A stretch of DNA of 54,644 nucleotides from CAVORB01 sp963736235. GTDB taxonomy: Bacteria; Pseudomonadota; Gammaproteobacteria; Chromatiales; Chromatiaceae. Location of the stretch: assembly GCA_963736235.1 (NCBI GenBank), contig CAVTOR010000026.1, positions 1 through 54,644 of the forward strand, given 5' to 3'. The position numbers and the translations under genes are program-made. The notes beneath the pieces were generated by a model. That model searched no databases. It was not told the origin of the DNA and was given only the letters and a program-made list of their open reading frames with translations. Positions 9,470 through 17,349 of the stretch are shown in pieces. The first letter of the stretch is position 1. Each line of letters opens with the position of its first letter.

Positions 9470-9612
9470 GGGTTGGTCTCTCCACCCGCTCAGCGTTCTG
9501 GGTCCAATCGGTTAACGCGCTGACGGCTGACCTTGGCGTTTCACGCGCCGATTCTTTTCCACTGGACCGGTCAGCGGCCATCAAGCACTCTGATTTCTAT
9601 ACTAGACCGGGA

Positions 9613-9726
9613 TCAGCTCTCCGGGTCGTCGTCTTCTCCGTTATGCCCGCCGTGCTTGGGTCTGGCGGTGACGATGGCGAGGACGACGACCAGGATCAGG
9701 GCCGGCAGAATGAGCCACTCGATCAT
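9613..9726 (-). CDS. Small membrane protein (37 aa)
   Basis: ATG 9726 opens a 37-residue protein: one membrane helix (WLILPALILVVVLAIVTA) then a hydrophilic acidic tail (HGGHNGEDDDPES). It lies 22 bases after the stop of the PflX-like radical SAM gene on the same strand, so it is probably co-transcribed. Function unknown; confidence rests on composition and position. Confidence 0.5.
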   Translation of the reverse strand: MIEWLILPALILVVVLAIVTARPKHGGHNGEDDDPES

Positions 9727-9748
9727 CGCCTTTCTCCTTCTCCTTTTC

Positions 9749-10652
9749 TCACCAGCGCCGCGGCCGGTCGAAGCGGTGCAGAGCGGCGCGCCGGGCCTCG
9801 TCGAGGGCCAGCGCGTACTCTTCGGTTGAGAGCGAGCGGTCCAGCGGCGGATAGCGGTCCGCCCGGTAGCAGGGGTGATACTGATCCATCAAGTTGACAT
9901 AGGTATCGGCCGAGACCTGCCGGGCGAGAAAGCTGGCCAGTTCGGCGGTGCCGGCCAGATCTCCGGGGAGGACCAGGTGCCGCACCAGGAGCCCCCGCCG
10001 AGCGATACCGTTCTCGTCCAGCACCAGGTCCCCGACCTGGCGGTGCATCTCCTTGACGGCCGCCCGGTTGACTGTCGACGTAGTCCCGCGCCCGCGAGTA
10101 ATGGCGGGCGTTCTCGGGGTCGGCGTACTTCATGTCCGGCATGTAGATGTCGACGATACCCTCGAGCAGCCTCAGGGCCTCCGGGCTGTCGTAGCCGCCG
10201 GTGTTGTAGACCAGCGGCAGGCGCAGACCCTTCTCCGCGGCGATCGCCACCGCGGCGATGACCTGGGCGACCACGTGGCTGGGGCTGACCAGGTTGATGT
10301 TGTGGCAGCCCATGGCCTGCAGCTCCAGCATCATCCCGGCGAGCTCCTGCGCGCTCACCTCGCGGCCGATTCCCTTCTGGCTGATGTCCCAGTTCTGGCA
10401 GTAGACGCAGCGCAGGTTGCACCAGGCGAAGAAGATGGTTCCGGAGCCGCGGGTTCCGCGCAGCGGGTCCTCCTCGCCGTGGTGCGGTCCGTAGCTGTGC
10501 ACCACGGCTTGAGCGCCAGTGTGGCACAGGGCGCCCTTGACGGAAGCTCGCCGGTCCACCCGGCAGTAGCGGGGCAGAGGTCGCAGTCGGCGAGATGCCC
10601 GAGGGCTTCCTCTGACCCGCGCCGCGAACGCGCCCGATTGCAGTAACGCCAT
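9749..10652 (-). CDS. Radical SAM protein, PflX/COG1313-like (frameshifted)
   Basis: Radical S-adenosylmethionine protein of the PflX type, homologous to pyruvate-formate-lyase activases. Features seen: CxxC-rich N-terminus (CDLCP then YCRVDR), SYGPHHGEE, RGSGTIFF, the SAM cluster motif CNLRCVYCQNW, INLVSPSHV, IYMPDMKY, and a C-terminal NLMDQYHPCYRAD. Three frame changes are needed (about 10615, 10570 and 10065); one corresponds to a missing C in a C run. All conserved blocks survive, so it is probably intact. It would use a [4Fe-4S] cluster and SAM; target unknown. Confidence 0.8.
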
Positions 10653-10806
10653 GTAAGCCGGGGTGATAGGATCGATCGACGGACAAGGCTTTCTGTGGCT
10701 TGCGTGGTAGATTCATGCATGCTCTCACCCGGAGCGCTTTCGGGAAAGCCACGGGTGTTCGAGATCACTCTTCTGCAAAGGTCAAGGGCTGAGGTATTAC
10801 CGCGCC

Positions 10807-11995
10807 ATGTCCCGCCTCGTCATGCACGTCGACCTCGACGCCTTCTTCGCCGCCGTCGAGCAGCGCGACCATCCCGAGTGGCGCGGGCGGCCGCTGGTGG
10901 TCGGCGCCGAGCCAGGCCGACGCGGCGTGGTGGCCACCTGCTCCTACGAGGCGCGCCGCTACGGCGTGCACTCGGCCATGCCCATCTCCGAGGCGGCGCG
11001 GCGGCTGCCGCCGGACACCATCTACGTCCGCCCGAGCATGGACCGCTATGCGCGCGCCTCGCGGCAGATCATGGCCGTGTTGGAGACCATCTCGCCCGTG
11101 GTCGAGAAGGTCTCCATCGACGAGGCCTATCTGGATGTCACCGGCCTGGAGCGGCTGGTTGGCCCGCCTGAAGTGATCGGGCGGCAAACCAAGGAAAGGA
11201 TCCGCGAGGCCGTCGACCTCACCGCTTCGGTCGGCATCGGTCCCAACCGGCTCATCGCCAAGCTCGCCTCGGACGCCGACAAGCCCGATGGCTTGACGGT
11301 GGTGCTCCCGGAGAGAGTCAGCGACTTTCTCGATCCGATGCCGCTCGCGGTCCTGCGCGGGGTCGGCGCCAAGACGGCGCCGCGGCTGGAGCGTCTGGGC
11401 CTGAAGACGGTCGGCGACGTACGCCGCCTATCCCTGGAGGAGCTGCGCCGCCACCTCGGCGCAACGGCGGGTACGCAGGTCCATCTCCAGGCCCGGGGGA
11501 TTGCCGACGATCAGGTCTACCCCGCCTCGGAGCGCAAATCGATCTCCAAGGAGACTACCTTCGGTGAGGACGTCACCGATCCTGAGGTCCTCAAAGATAC
11601 CCTGCGCTGGGCGGCACAAGAGGTCGGCTATCTGGCGCGCCACGAGCAGCGCAAAGGCCTGGTGGTCACCCTGAAGATCCGCTTCCGCCCCTTCGAGACC
11701 CATACCCGCTCCCGTACGCTCAAGGAGCCGACCGCGAACGACATTGAGATTCTTCGCGTCGCCTGGGCGCTCTTCCAAACCGAATCTTGGGCAGACCGGC
11801 CGGTGCGCCTGATCGGGGTGGGGATCTCCGGCTGGAACGAGGCACAGCTGGGGGTGCAGCAGGATCTGTTCGACGACGAGCACACCCGAACCCCACCCGG
11901 AACAGGAGCGTCTCGACGCAACACTGGACGCCATCCGCGACAGGTTCGGTCGGGGAACCATTCAACGGGGTCTGAATCGGCGACTCCCGCGCTAA
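10807..11995 (+). CDS. dinB: DNA polymerase IV (frameshift near C-terminus)
   Basis: Y-family translesion polymerase. Palm motifs MHVDLDAFFAAVE and SIDEAYLDVT supply the catalytic acidic residues; helix-hairpin-helix segments (LRGVGAKTAPRLERLGLKTVGDV) and the little-finger domain follow. Near 11895 a missing C in a C run shifts the frame. In the other frame the protein ends HPEQERLDATLDAIRDRFG...LPR with stop at 11993-11995, a normal DinB tail just after the QQDLF-type clamp-binding motif. About 396 residues in total. No clear LexA box was seen upstream. Confidence 0.93.
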
Positions 11996-12013
11996 CGCGC
12001 TGTCGACGGCGGT

Positions 12014-12880
12014 CTACCGGCCGACGTAGACCAACGTGATCTGCTCGCGCTCGTGCCCGAGCTCGCGGCTGATGACGAGTCGTGCCTCTCGATCTGCAGC
12101 CCGCTGCGCGGTATCGAGCGTTCTCGTCGGCGGACCGCCCGCGGCCGGGGCCTTCCACCCGGTCAGCGCCTGGTAGCGGGTCTGCGCGTATTGGTGACGC
12201 AGCCCGTGGAGCTTGGAGAGTCCGGCATTGACGGTGTGGCGCTCGTAGACGCGCAGTTGCTGACGGTAGTTGCGATCGCTCGGGATGAGGGACCCGCTCC
12301 CGGCGAGGCGGTGGGCTCGGTCCAGAACGTCGCGCTGCGCCTCTGTCCGCACCGGGATCGTCCGCGCCTTGCCGCCCTTGGTCCAGGATGGCTTGAGCAG
12401 GAGATGATCTCCCTTGTCGGCATAGCTCGGGGCGAACTTGATCGCCTCCTCCCGGCGCAGGCCAAAGGCGGACTGCAGCTCGAGGCTCATTCGCACGTGC
12501 GGATCGCGGACCTTCTCCAGATCCGTTTCACCGATGGTCTTTGCCTTCGAGCCGTTGCTCACGAAGCTCCGCTCGGGGATGCCGTAGTGGTCGTTGGACC
12601 GGGCGATGACGTTCTGCCGGTCTACCTTCTGCGCCCACCAGCGCAGCGCCGCCATACGGTTCTTGATGGTCCCGACCGACAGATCCCCTGCTCGCCAGTG
12701 TTTGAGCAGGGCCTCGACGTGTTTCGGCTTCAGTGAACGGCTGTTCATCCCCCGAAACCCCAGGGCGTGGAGCTGATCGGCAATCAGGGTGAGAACGCGC
12801 TCGCGGTCACGCTGGGTGGCGTGGCTGCCGTCGCGGTTGCGCCGGCACAGCTGTTTCAATTGGTGGTTCAGGTCGCGCAC
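12014..12880 (-). CDS. Tyrosine recombinase, Integrase_1 type
   Basis: 288 residues starting at GTG 12880. An N-terminal SAM-like core-binding domain (about 1-100) is followed by the catalytic domain with the full set of residues: Arg in AFGLRREEAIKF, Lys in WTKGGKART, HGLRH, His in ELGHER, and Tyr in the terminal LVYVGR. Such integrases are typical of plasmids and ICEs. The gene converges with dinB (19-base gap) and may mark the left limit of the mobile backbone. A long 5' region lies upstream. Confidence 0.88.
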   Translation of the reverse strand: MRDLNHQLKQLCRRNRDGSHATQRDRERVLTLIADQLHALGFRGMNSRSLKPKHVEALLKHWRAGDLSVGTIKNRMAALRWWAQKVDRQNVIARSNDHYGIPERSFVSNGSKAKTIGETDLEKVRDPHVRMSLELQSAFGLRREEAIKFAPSYADKGDHLLLKPSWTKGGKARTIPVRTEAQRDVLDRAHRLAGSGSLIPSDRNYRQQLRVYERHTVNAGLSKLHGLRHQYAQTRYQALTGWKAPAAGGPPTRTLDTAQRAADREARLVISRELGHEREQITLVYVGR

Positions 12881-13347
12881 GGTGTTCTTTCGCTCTGGTA
12901 AGTGTTTCTGACCATCCGGTCAGGCCGCAGCCTGCCGAATCCGCTTGCGCGGCGCGGGTCGCGGGACACCACTCCCGTTCAACCTGAAAGTGCCTGGTTG
13001 CAGGCAACGTCGGTTCTCCCTGTTGGGATGGGTCCGACGCGGACCAACGTGCCCTTCTCGGGCTGATGTCGATGCAGGTGTTGACCTCCGTTTGAGTTGT
13101 GCGGATTGCGATCCGCGTGGGTGGAAAGAGATGCCTCGATCGAGCGACGCCAGAGGCGTCTCCGATGGTTGGCTTGCGGAAAAACGGGCAGGGCCCGCGA
13201 AGAAGTGCCGGCGTTGCGCACGGCGGTGTGGAAGGAGGACCGGCGACCCGAGGGTCGCGGCATCGTCGCGCGGTCCGCGATGCCTTGGTTGCAGATTGAC
13301 CCCTGCGTGGGTACCCCGTTCGGCTTGCGCCAAGGACGGGCCGCCCT

Positions 13348-13385
13348 TTTGCCACTGAGCCGCAGTGGCCACGGATGAAATCGTC
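13348..13385 (-). repeat. 38-bp repeat, copy 1, containing a hairpin
   Basis: Matches 17299-17336 at 34 of 38 positions. On the minus strand both contain a 7-base stem-loop (GCCACTG with CAGTGGC) flanked by ACGATTTCATCCG. In copy 2 the A-U pair of this stem becomes G-U on the minus strand, so pairing is kept as RNA. Copy 1 lies about 470 bases before the Integrase_1 gene. Confidence 0.6.
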
Positions 13386-13478
13386 GCAGACATACGCCCG
13401 GATGTCCGCAGTCTAGGAACGCATCACGCGCCCGTCACCCGGAAAGTCTTTCCGTAAACGCCACGGTTTGCGGAGCTG

Positions 13479-13522
13479 CCGCCATCGTCACTACCCCGCT
13501 TCGCCGCTAGTGACGATGGCGG
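13479..13522. repeat. Perfect 15-bp inverted repeat
   Basis: CCGCCATCGTCACTA at 13479-13493 and its exact reverse complement at 13508-13522, separated by 14 bases. The stem is too long to be chance. No U-tract follows on either strand, so it is not a simple terminator. Candidates are a nic/oriT region, a recombination site or a protein-binding dyad. Confidence 0.7.
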
Positions 13523-13805
13523 ATTCGAGCACAGCAGTCCGCCCGCCAGGCCACCGGCCTGGCACGCGACCCGCAGAATTGGATGGCTGCCTCGTGCCTT
13601 CGGGACGGTGTCACCTGCCCACCGGGGTCCACAGGCGCCGCTGAGGCGGCCCCGCCCTTGGCTGCGCGAGCTCGAGAGGGCTCGATTCGCCGTGGCGGGC
13701 AAGGCCTGGGGACTCGGTGGACAGCCGCCTTTGGCGACGATGCGTGGGGAAGAGCCGCATACCCGGTACTCCCACCGGTATGGCGATGTGCTTGATGAAC
13801 GCGTA

Positions 13806-13831
13806 TCATCACAATGCATGCATTTTGATGA
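13806..13831 (+). promoter_or_regulatory. Palindromic operator of FitA/VapC operon
   Basis: A 26-base palindrome with one mismatched pair: TCATCA and TGATGA arms around the self-complementary core AATGCATGCATT (13813-13824). It overlaps TATCAT, a plausible -10 for a TTGATG -35 upstream, and sits 20 bases before the antitoxin start. This is the expected place for autoregulation by a FitA-type ribbon-helix-helix antitoxin. Confidence 0.7.
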
Positions 13832-13850
13832 GTTGATCGGGGTTTCTGAG

Positions 13851-14093
13851 ATGCCTTCCCTACAGATTCGCGACTTGCCCGATGACCTCTACCAAGCCCT
13901 CGCCTTTCGTGCCCGGCAGGAACACCGCAGCCTGGCGCAACAGGCGGTGGTGGAGCTGCGGCGCATCCCGGCGCTCACCGCCGGCGAGCGTCGCAGGGCC
14001 GTGATCGCGCGTATTCGCGCGAGCCTGCAGAAGCCGGAGGTGCCGCTGATGCCTTCACCCGAAGAGTTGGTCCGCGAGGACCGGGAGCGCTGA
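13851..14093 (+). CDS. FitA-like ribbon-helix-helix antitoxin
   Basis: 80 residues from ATG 13851. The N-terminus MPSLQIRDLPDDLYQALAFR is the ribbon-helix-helix DNA-binding fold of FitA/VapB-type antitoxins; the C-terminal half (RASLQKPEVPLMPSPEELV) fits the toxin-binding tail. ATG 13851 is preferred to in-frame ATG 13818 because the latter lies inside the operator palindrome. The stop is followed 3 bases later by the toxin start, a typical TA operon. Confidence 0.85.
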   Translation: MPSLQIRDLPDDLYQALAFRARQEHRSLAQQAVVELRRIPALTAGERRRAVIARIRASLQKPEVPLMPSPEELVREDRER

Positions 14094-14096
14094 CGG

Positions 14097-14498
14097 ATGC
14101 GCCTGGTCCTGAACGCCTCGGCCGCCGTGCGGATGGTGATGCGCGCCGAGGGGGCCGACCGGCTGCTGGAGTCCGTCGCGATGGCGACGGTCGTGGCCGC
14201 GCCGAGCCTCTACACGAGCGAGGTGGCCAACGCCCTGTGGAAATACGTCAAGGCCGGCAACCTGGATGCAGAGACGGCCCTTGAGCGGCTCGAGGAGTCG
14301 ATCAACCTGATCGATGCCTTCACGCCCGATTGGGAGCTCACGACAGAGGCCCTCACCGAAGCGGTTCGCTTCAAGCACCCGGTCTACGATCTGCTCTATG
14401 CGGTACTGGCGAGGCGCACCGGGTGCGCTGTCTTGACGATGGATGAGCGGCTGAGAACGCTGCTCGGTCAGATGGGTGTCGGCACCGTATCGGTGTAG
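14097..14498 (+). CDS. vapC: VapC-family PIN-domain toxin
   Basis: 133-residue PIN-domain RNase. Acidic residues of the Mg-binding site are seen at E42 (TSEVANALW), D98 (HPVYDLLYAV) and D116 (LTMDERL). The first position, normally Asp in the opening beta strand (LDAS), is Asn6 here (MRLVLNASAAV). If real, this could weaken or abolish activity. It would otherwise cleave RNA and be neutralised by the upstream FitA-like antitoxin. Confidence 0.88.
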   Translation: MRLVLNASAAVRMVMRAEGADRLLESVAMATVVAAPSLYTSEVANALWKYVKAGNLDAETALERLEESINLIDAFTPDWELTTEALTEAVRFKHPVYDLLYAVLARRTGCAVLTMDERLRTLLGQMGVGTVSV

Positions 14499-14587
14499 TC
14501 CCCGTGCAGATACGCCGGACGCGATCCTTCGACCGCGCCACGCAGGCAGCATTGGCAGCGGGGATCAATCCACGAGATCTTGTGGCG

Positions 14588-14809
14588 TTACCGAGAGACG
14601 CGAGCCCTCGCCTCGGCGAGGGAAACCTCCCTCCCCTCCTCCAGATCTGCCAAACCCTCGACGACTGCGCGCATGAACGCTCGCTCCTCCTCGGCCCTCT
14701 CGAAATCCGATACATCCATGACCGCGCGCTCACCGGTTGCCTCGCCGCCGGGTGCGTCGCCGGGCGGATCGATATCATTCGGGGTCGGTGTTGTGCTCCG
14801 TTTGTTCAT
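14588..14809 (-). CDS. Small antitoxin-like protein downstream of hepT
   Basis: 73 residues. The proline-rich N-terminus precedes a helical C-terminus (AFMRAVVEGLADLEEGREVSLAEARARV) that looks like the C-terminal segment of many short antitoxins. It overlaps the 3' end of hepT by 35 bases on the same strand, so it is probably translated with hepT/mntA. No matching toxin lies beyond it. It may be an orphan antitoxin or a third operon member. Confidence 0.5.
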   Translation of the reverse strand: MNKRSTTPTPNDIDPPGDAPGGEATGERAVMDVSDFERAEEERAFMRAVVEGLADLEEGREVSLAEARARVSR

Positions 14810-15155
14810 TTGTCGGTCTTACGTCCCGTAATGCACGTAGCTTCGGTAGCAGCGCCGGGATATCTTCTTGGATGATGCTCCACAGGGTGTCGTTGTCGAT
14901 GCCCAAGTAGCCGTGGATGAGCCTGTTTCGCGTCGCAATGATCATCCGCCACGGGATATCCTTTTTTGCCTCGCGCACCGCTTCTGGGACGTGGGTCGCC
15001 GCCTCCCCGATCAGTTCCAGGTTGCGGATCGTGGCATCGTAGTGGAGCCGGTCGGCGACGAGGCCGGCCTGATCCAGACCTTGGGAATAGGCCAGGACGT
15101 GCTCGCCGAAGTCGATCATGTCATCGATGTAGAAACGCCATGCCCGCTCAGACAT
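14775..15155 (-). CDS. hepT: HepT-like HEPN RNase toxin
   Basis: 126 residues from ATG 15155. HEPN fold with the catalytic RX4H motif R76NRLIH81 followed by G82Y83, i.e. the RX4HXY form in which the tyrosine is AMPylated by MntA in characterised HepT/MntA systems. The start overlaps the mntA stop by 8 bases. It would act as an RNase in the cytoplasm when not modified. Confidence 0.9.
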   Translation of the reverse strand: MSERAWRFYIDDMIDFGEHVLAYSQGLDQAGLVADRLHYDATIRNLELIGEAATHVPEAVREAKKDIPWRMIIATRNRLIHGYLGIDNDTLWSIIQEDIPALLPKLRALRDVRPTNEQTEHNTDPE

Positions 15156-15444
15156 GAACGGCCTCTCGTTCCACGTAGGGCCGCAGCTCTGAGCGCAGCG
15201 CCCTGTCGGTGACAAGATCGACCGGACAGTCCAGCAAGTCCTCCAGATAGAACTGGACGCCGAAGTAGCGCTCCGAGGTGGCAGGACCATCGAACGCGAC
15301 CAGAACATCTACGTCACTGCCTTCACCGGCCGCATCCCGGGCGGTCGACCCAAAAAGGGCAAGATCGGTCACGCCGAACCGACGCATCAGCTCGATCTTG
15401 TGTTCGGTTAGCATTCTCAAGGCATGTGAACGGGTGATGGCCAT
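15148..15444 (-). CDS. mntA: MntA-like nucleotidyltransferase antitoxin
   Basis: 98 residues. Minimal nucleotidyltransferase fold with the motif G32S33-X10-D44-V-D46 (FGSTAR ... SDVDVLV), complete for metal and nucleotide binding. In characterised pairs MntA adds AMP to the tyrosine of HepT and silences it. It is the first gene of the operon mntA-hepT-14588 gene. The start ATG 15444 is the only good one. Confidence 0.9.
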   Translation of the reverse strand: MAITRSHALRMLTEHKIELMRRFGVTDLALFGSTARDAAGEGSDVDVLVAFDGPATSERYFGVQFYLEDLLDCPVDLVTDRALRSELRPYVEREAVHV

Positions 15445-15611
15445 ACGATGTCACGCCTCAGGATTGGGGCAAATCTTGGCGAGCAGGATTCTCGACCAAG
15501 AGCCCAAGCATAACCGAAAGCTGCTTGCTGCAAAGTCCGGGAGGGCGGATCGCGGGGTAGAAGCCGCTTTCACCCAAGCGGCCAGGGGAAGGTGCCGGTG
15601 ATCCGGCTCGG

Positions 15612-16040
15612 TCAGTCCTCGTCGGGCAGGAGGATGGTGATCACGGGCTCGCCGTGATCTCCGGGGCCGACGATGAGCTTCAATGTGGTAACACGGGCTT
15701 CGGTCGATTTGCCGTCCCGCGGCACGCGGTAGAGCTGAAATCGCAGCCTATCACCGCCGCTGCGGTTGCCCCGAATGGCATGCTGGGCCATGAACAGGAC
15801 GTCCCACAGGCGACCTGACTGGTCCTGGTGGACCTGAAGCTCGCTGTCCGCATCGCTCCAGGCCACACAATCGGACCAGGCCGCGGCGGTAATCGCCACC
15901 GGCCACTTGAAGCCGGCCTCCTGCGCCATGGCACCGGCGTCGACGAGGACACCGTCTTCCAGGGCTTGGGCGCGGCTGTAGCTGGAGACGACCTCGTCAA
16001 AGAGCTCGGTCACGAAATCGGTCTTGGTGGAATGGTGCAT
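15612..16040 (-). CDS. DUF6573-family plasmid/ICE protein
   Basis: 142 residues. The pattern SRAQALEDGVLVD, GFKWPVAITAAAW, GRLWDVLFMA, YRVPR and GPGDHGEPVITILLPDED matches DUF6573 proteins, which are commonly found in conjugative elements beside RadC, DUF3577 and SSB genes. Cytoplasmic, function unknown. It is the distal gene of the leftward backbone set and is preceded by its own hairpin leader. Confidence 0.75.
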   Translation of the reverse strand: MHHSTKTDFVTELFDEVVSSYSRAQALEDGVLVDAGAMAQEAGFKWPVAITAAAWSDCVAWSDADSELQVHQDQSGRLWDVLFMAQHAIRGNRSGGDRLRFQLYRVPRDGKSTEARVTTLKLIVGPGDHGEPVITILLPDED

Positions 16041-16118
16041 GGTGTTTCTCCTGCAGGATTGTGCCGGAAAAGCACCGCCCCGCCGGGAAGTGCTTCCCGG
16101 CCGGGGGTGGAAGATGCC
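16041..16118 (-). promoter_or_regulatory. Structured leader before DUF6573 gene (radC-motif-like)
   Basis: On the minus strand a 9-base hairpin (GCCGGGAAG/CTTCCCGGC, 16082-16101) is followed by GGGGCGGTGCTTTTCC and then a Shine-Dalgarno and ATG. The layout of hairpin plus GGGGCGGT matches the leader before the RadC gene. It resembles the described radC RNA motif, but this is not confirmed. Confidence 0.5.
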
Positions 16119-16637
16119 TCAGAGCAGGCTTCGTTCGGCGAACGAAATGCTGTCCTCGGCGGTGACAATGAAGTGGTCCAAGACCCGCACGTCGATCAGG
16201 GCCAGGGCGCTTTTCAACCTTTCGGTGATGCGCTGGTCCGCCATGCTCGGCTCGGCCACGCCGGATGGGTGGTTATGAGCGAATAGGACGGCGGCGGCGT
16301 TCAGCTCCAGGGCACTTTGCACGACCACCCGTGGGTGGACGGATGCCCCATCGATGGTGCCCTGGAACAGCTCCTCGAAGCCAATGATCCGGTGGCGGTT
16401 GTCGACGAAGACACAGGCGAACACCTCGAACTTGCGCTCGCCCATTCTCAGGCGCAGGTAGGCCCGCGACGCCTCCGGGCTGGTCAAGGGCTCGCCCCGG
16501 CGGTGGCGCTGCGCGAGCACCTCGAGGGCCAGGTCGAGCAGGGAATCAATCTCCCCTGGGTTGAGGTCGTCGGGTTCGAGTCCGGTAAAGCGATTCTCCG
16601 GAACACGGTCGATGGGCAGAACGTTCTGTAAAGGCAT
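16119..16637 (-). CDS. RadC-family JAB-domain protein (mobile-element type)
   Basis: 172 residues from ATG 16637. The JAMM/MPN-type metalloprotein motif is seen: FAHNHPSGVAEPSMADQRIT (HxH, then S and D). A short N-terminal helical region precedes it; the UvrC-like HhH region of chromosomal RadC is absent, as is usual for plasmid and ICE copies. Exact biochemical role unknown. It is located between DUF3577 and DUF6573 genes, each with a similar structured leader. Confidence 0.9.
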   Translation of the reverse strand: MPLQNVLPIDRVPENRFTGLEPDDLNPGEIDSLLDLALEVLAQRHRRGEPLTSPEASRAYLRLRMGERKFEVFACVFVDNRHRIIGFEELFQGTIDGASVHPRVVVQSALELNAAAVLFAHNHPSGVAEPSMADQRITERLKSALALIDVRVLDHFIVTAEDSISFAERSLL

Positions 16638-16738
16638 GGGCGGTCTCCGGTGCAAGCGGGAAACCGCCCCGTCGAGGAGTGGTCTCCTCGATGGGATGTG
16701 GAAGTTGGGTCGGACACGCGGTCTGACCCGATGGGTGA
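16638..16738 (-). promoter_or_regulatory. Structured leader before radC-type gene
   Basis: Minus strand: an 8-base hairpin TCGAGGAG/CTCCTCGA with a four-base loop (16672-16691), followed by GGGGCGGTTTCCCGC and a GGAG box before ATG 16637. The order and spacing match the leader before the DUF6573 gene. The known radC RNA motif lies in this same position relative to radC genes. Confidence 0.55.
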
Positions 16739-17134
16739 CTAGGCGGCCTGCTCGATCTCGAGCGGCTCGCCGTCGACCTTGGCCCAGCCGATGCGAAGCA
16801 GCCGGGCCTTGAGGCTGATGCCGGTCTCTCCGGCCTTCTCGCCCTTCTTGTAGGTGAAGGCCTCCGCATAGAGGTCGCTCAGGGTGAAGCCGACCAGGAC
16901 CTTGTGGTCGCCCTCGATGGCGGCCTGCAGCTCCCGAACAACGGCCTTCGCCTGCTTGCCCGCCACCCGGCACTCGAAGTGGGTGTACTGGGCATTGTCG
17001 GCACTGCCCCGCAGGGCGGCCAGGGTGACGCTGAGGAAGGGACTGCCCTCCTCCGGCGTCACCTCCCGTACCCGGTTGATGTAGCCGAGGCCGGTAGTGA
17101 GGAGATCGAAGTACTTGGCTTCTTGGTCTGACAT
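16739..17134 (-). CDS. DUF3577 (STY4534-family) ICE replication-associated protein
   Basis: 131 residues from ATG 17134. YFDLLTTGLGYINRVREV, TLAALRGSADNAQYTHFECRV, LVGFTLSDLYAEAFTYKKGEKAGETGISLKARLL match the STY4534/DUF3577 family of integrating conjugative elements, an OB-fold-like group often annotated as ICE replication proteins. Probably binds nucleic acid; role not proven. It lies downstream of parM with a 215-base structured gap. Confidence 0.85.
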   Translation of the reverse strand: MSDQEAKYFDLLTTGLGYINRVREVTPEEGSPFLSVTLAALRGSADNAQYTHFECRVAGKQAKAVVRELQAAIEGDHKVLVGFTLSDLYAEAFTYKKGEKAGETGISLKARLLRIGWAKVDGEPLEIEQAA

Positions 17135-17349
17135 GGCGTTTTCTCCAAAGTGATTGCGGAATGAAATCGGAGAGGACGCCTGTCCCCTTGTGGGGAAGAC
17201 GCTTCCCCGGCAGGGTGAGTGAAAGACGACGCAAGACGTCGTCCGAACTTGGACCGACGGCATTGCCGCTGCACCTTTGCACGGCCCGCAGGTGCTCGTT
17301 TGCCACTGAACCGCAGCGGCGACGGATGAAATCGTGACCGGAAATCCGA
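17135..17349 (-). promoter_or_regulatory. Structured leader before DUF3577 gene, with repeat copy 2
   Basis: 215 bases between parM and the DUF3577 gene. It contains the second copy of the 38-base repeat (17299-17336), a palindrome in GACGACGCAAGACGTCGTC (17225-17243), and a 7-base hairpin GGGGAAG/CTTCCCC (17192-17208) followed by an AGGCGT-TCCTCTCC stretch. CGATTTCATTCCG near 17157-17169 echoes the core of the 38-base repeat. Likely a promoter plus a leader RNA. Confidence 0.5.
17299..17336 (-). repeat. 38-bp repeat, copy 2
   Basis: Matches 13348-13385 at 34 of 38 positions; the minus-strand hairpin is kept by one A-U to G-U change. It sits 165 bases before the DUF3577 start and 13 bases after the parM stop. 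Confidence 0.6.

Larger units (their letters stand above)
12881..13850. other. Long intergenic region with several inverted repeats
   Basis: No convincing gene in about 970 bases; all open frames here have shadow-like composition. The left half is the upstream region of the integrase and holds one copy of a 38-base repeat (13348-13385). The middle holds back-to-back palindromes: CGGAAAG/CTTTCCG around 13440-13454 and a 15-base-arm repeat at 13479-13522. The right end is the promoter and operator of the FitA/VapC pair. An oriT or a regulatory RNA is possible. Confidence 0.5.

Noticed and set aside
12920..13393. 157-codon minus-strand frame upstream of the integrase
   Set aside because: Arg/Ser/Pro-rich shadow-like composition, and the region contains the 38-base structured repeat.
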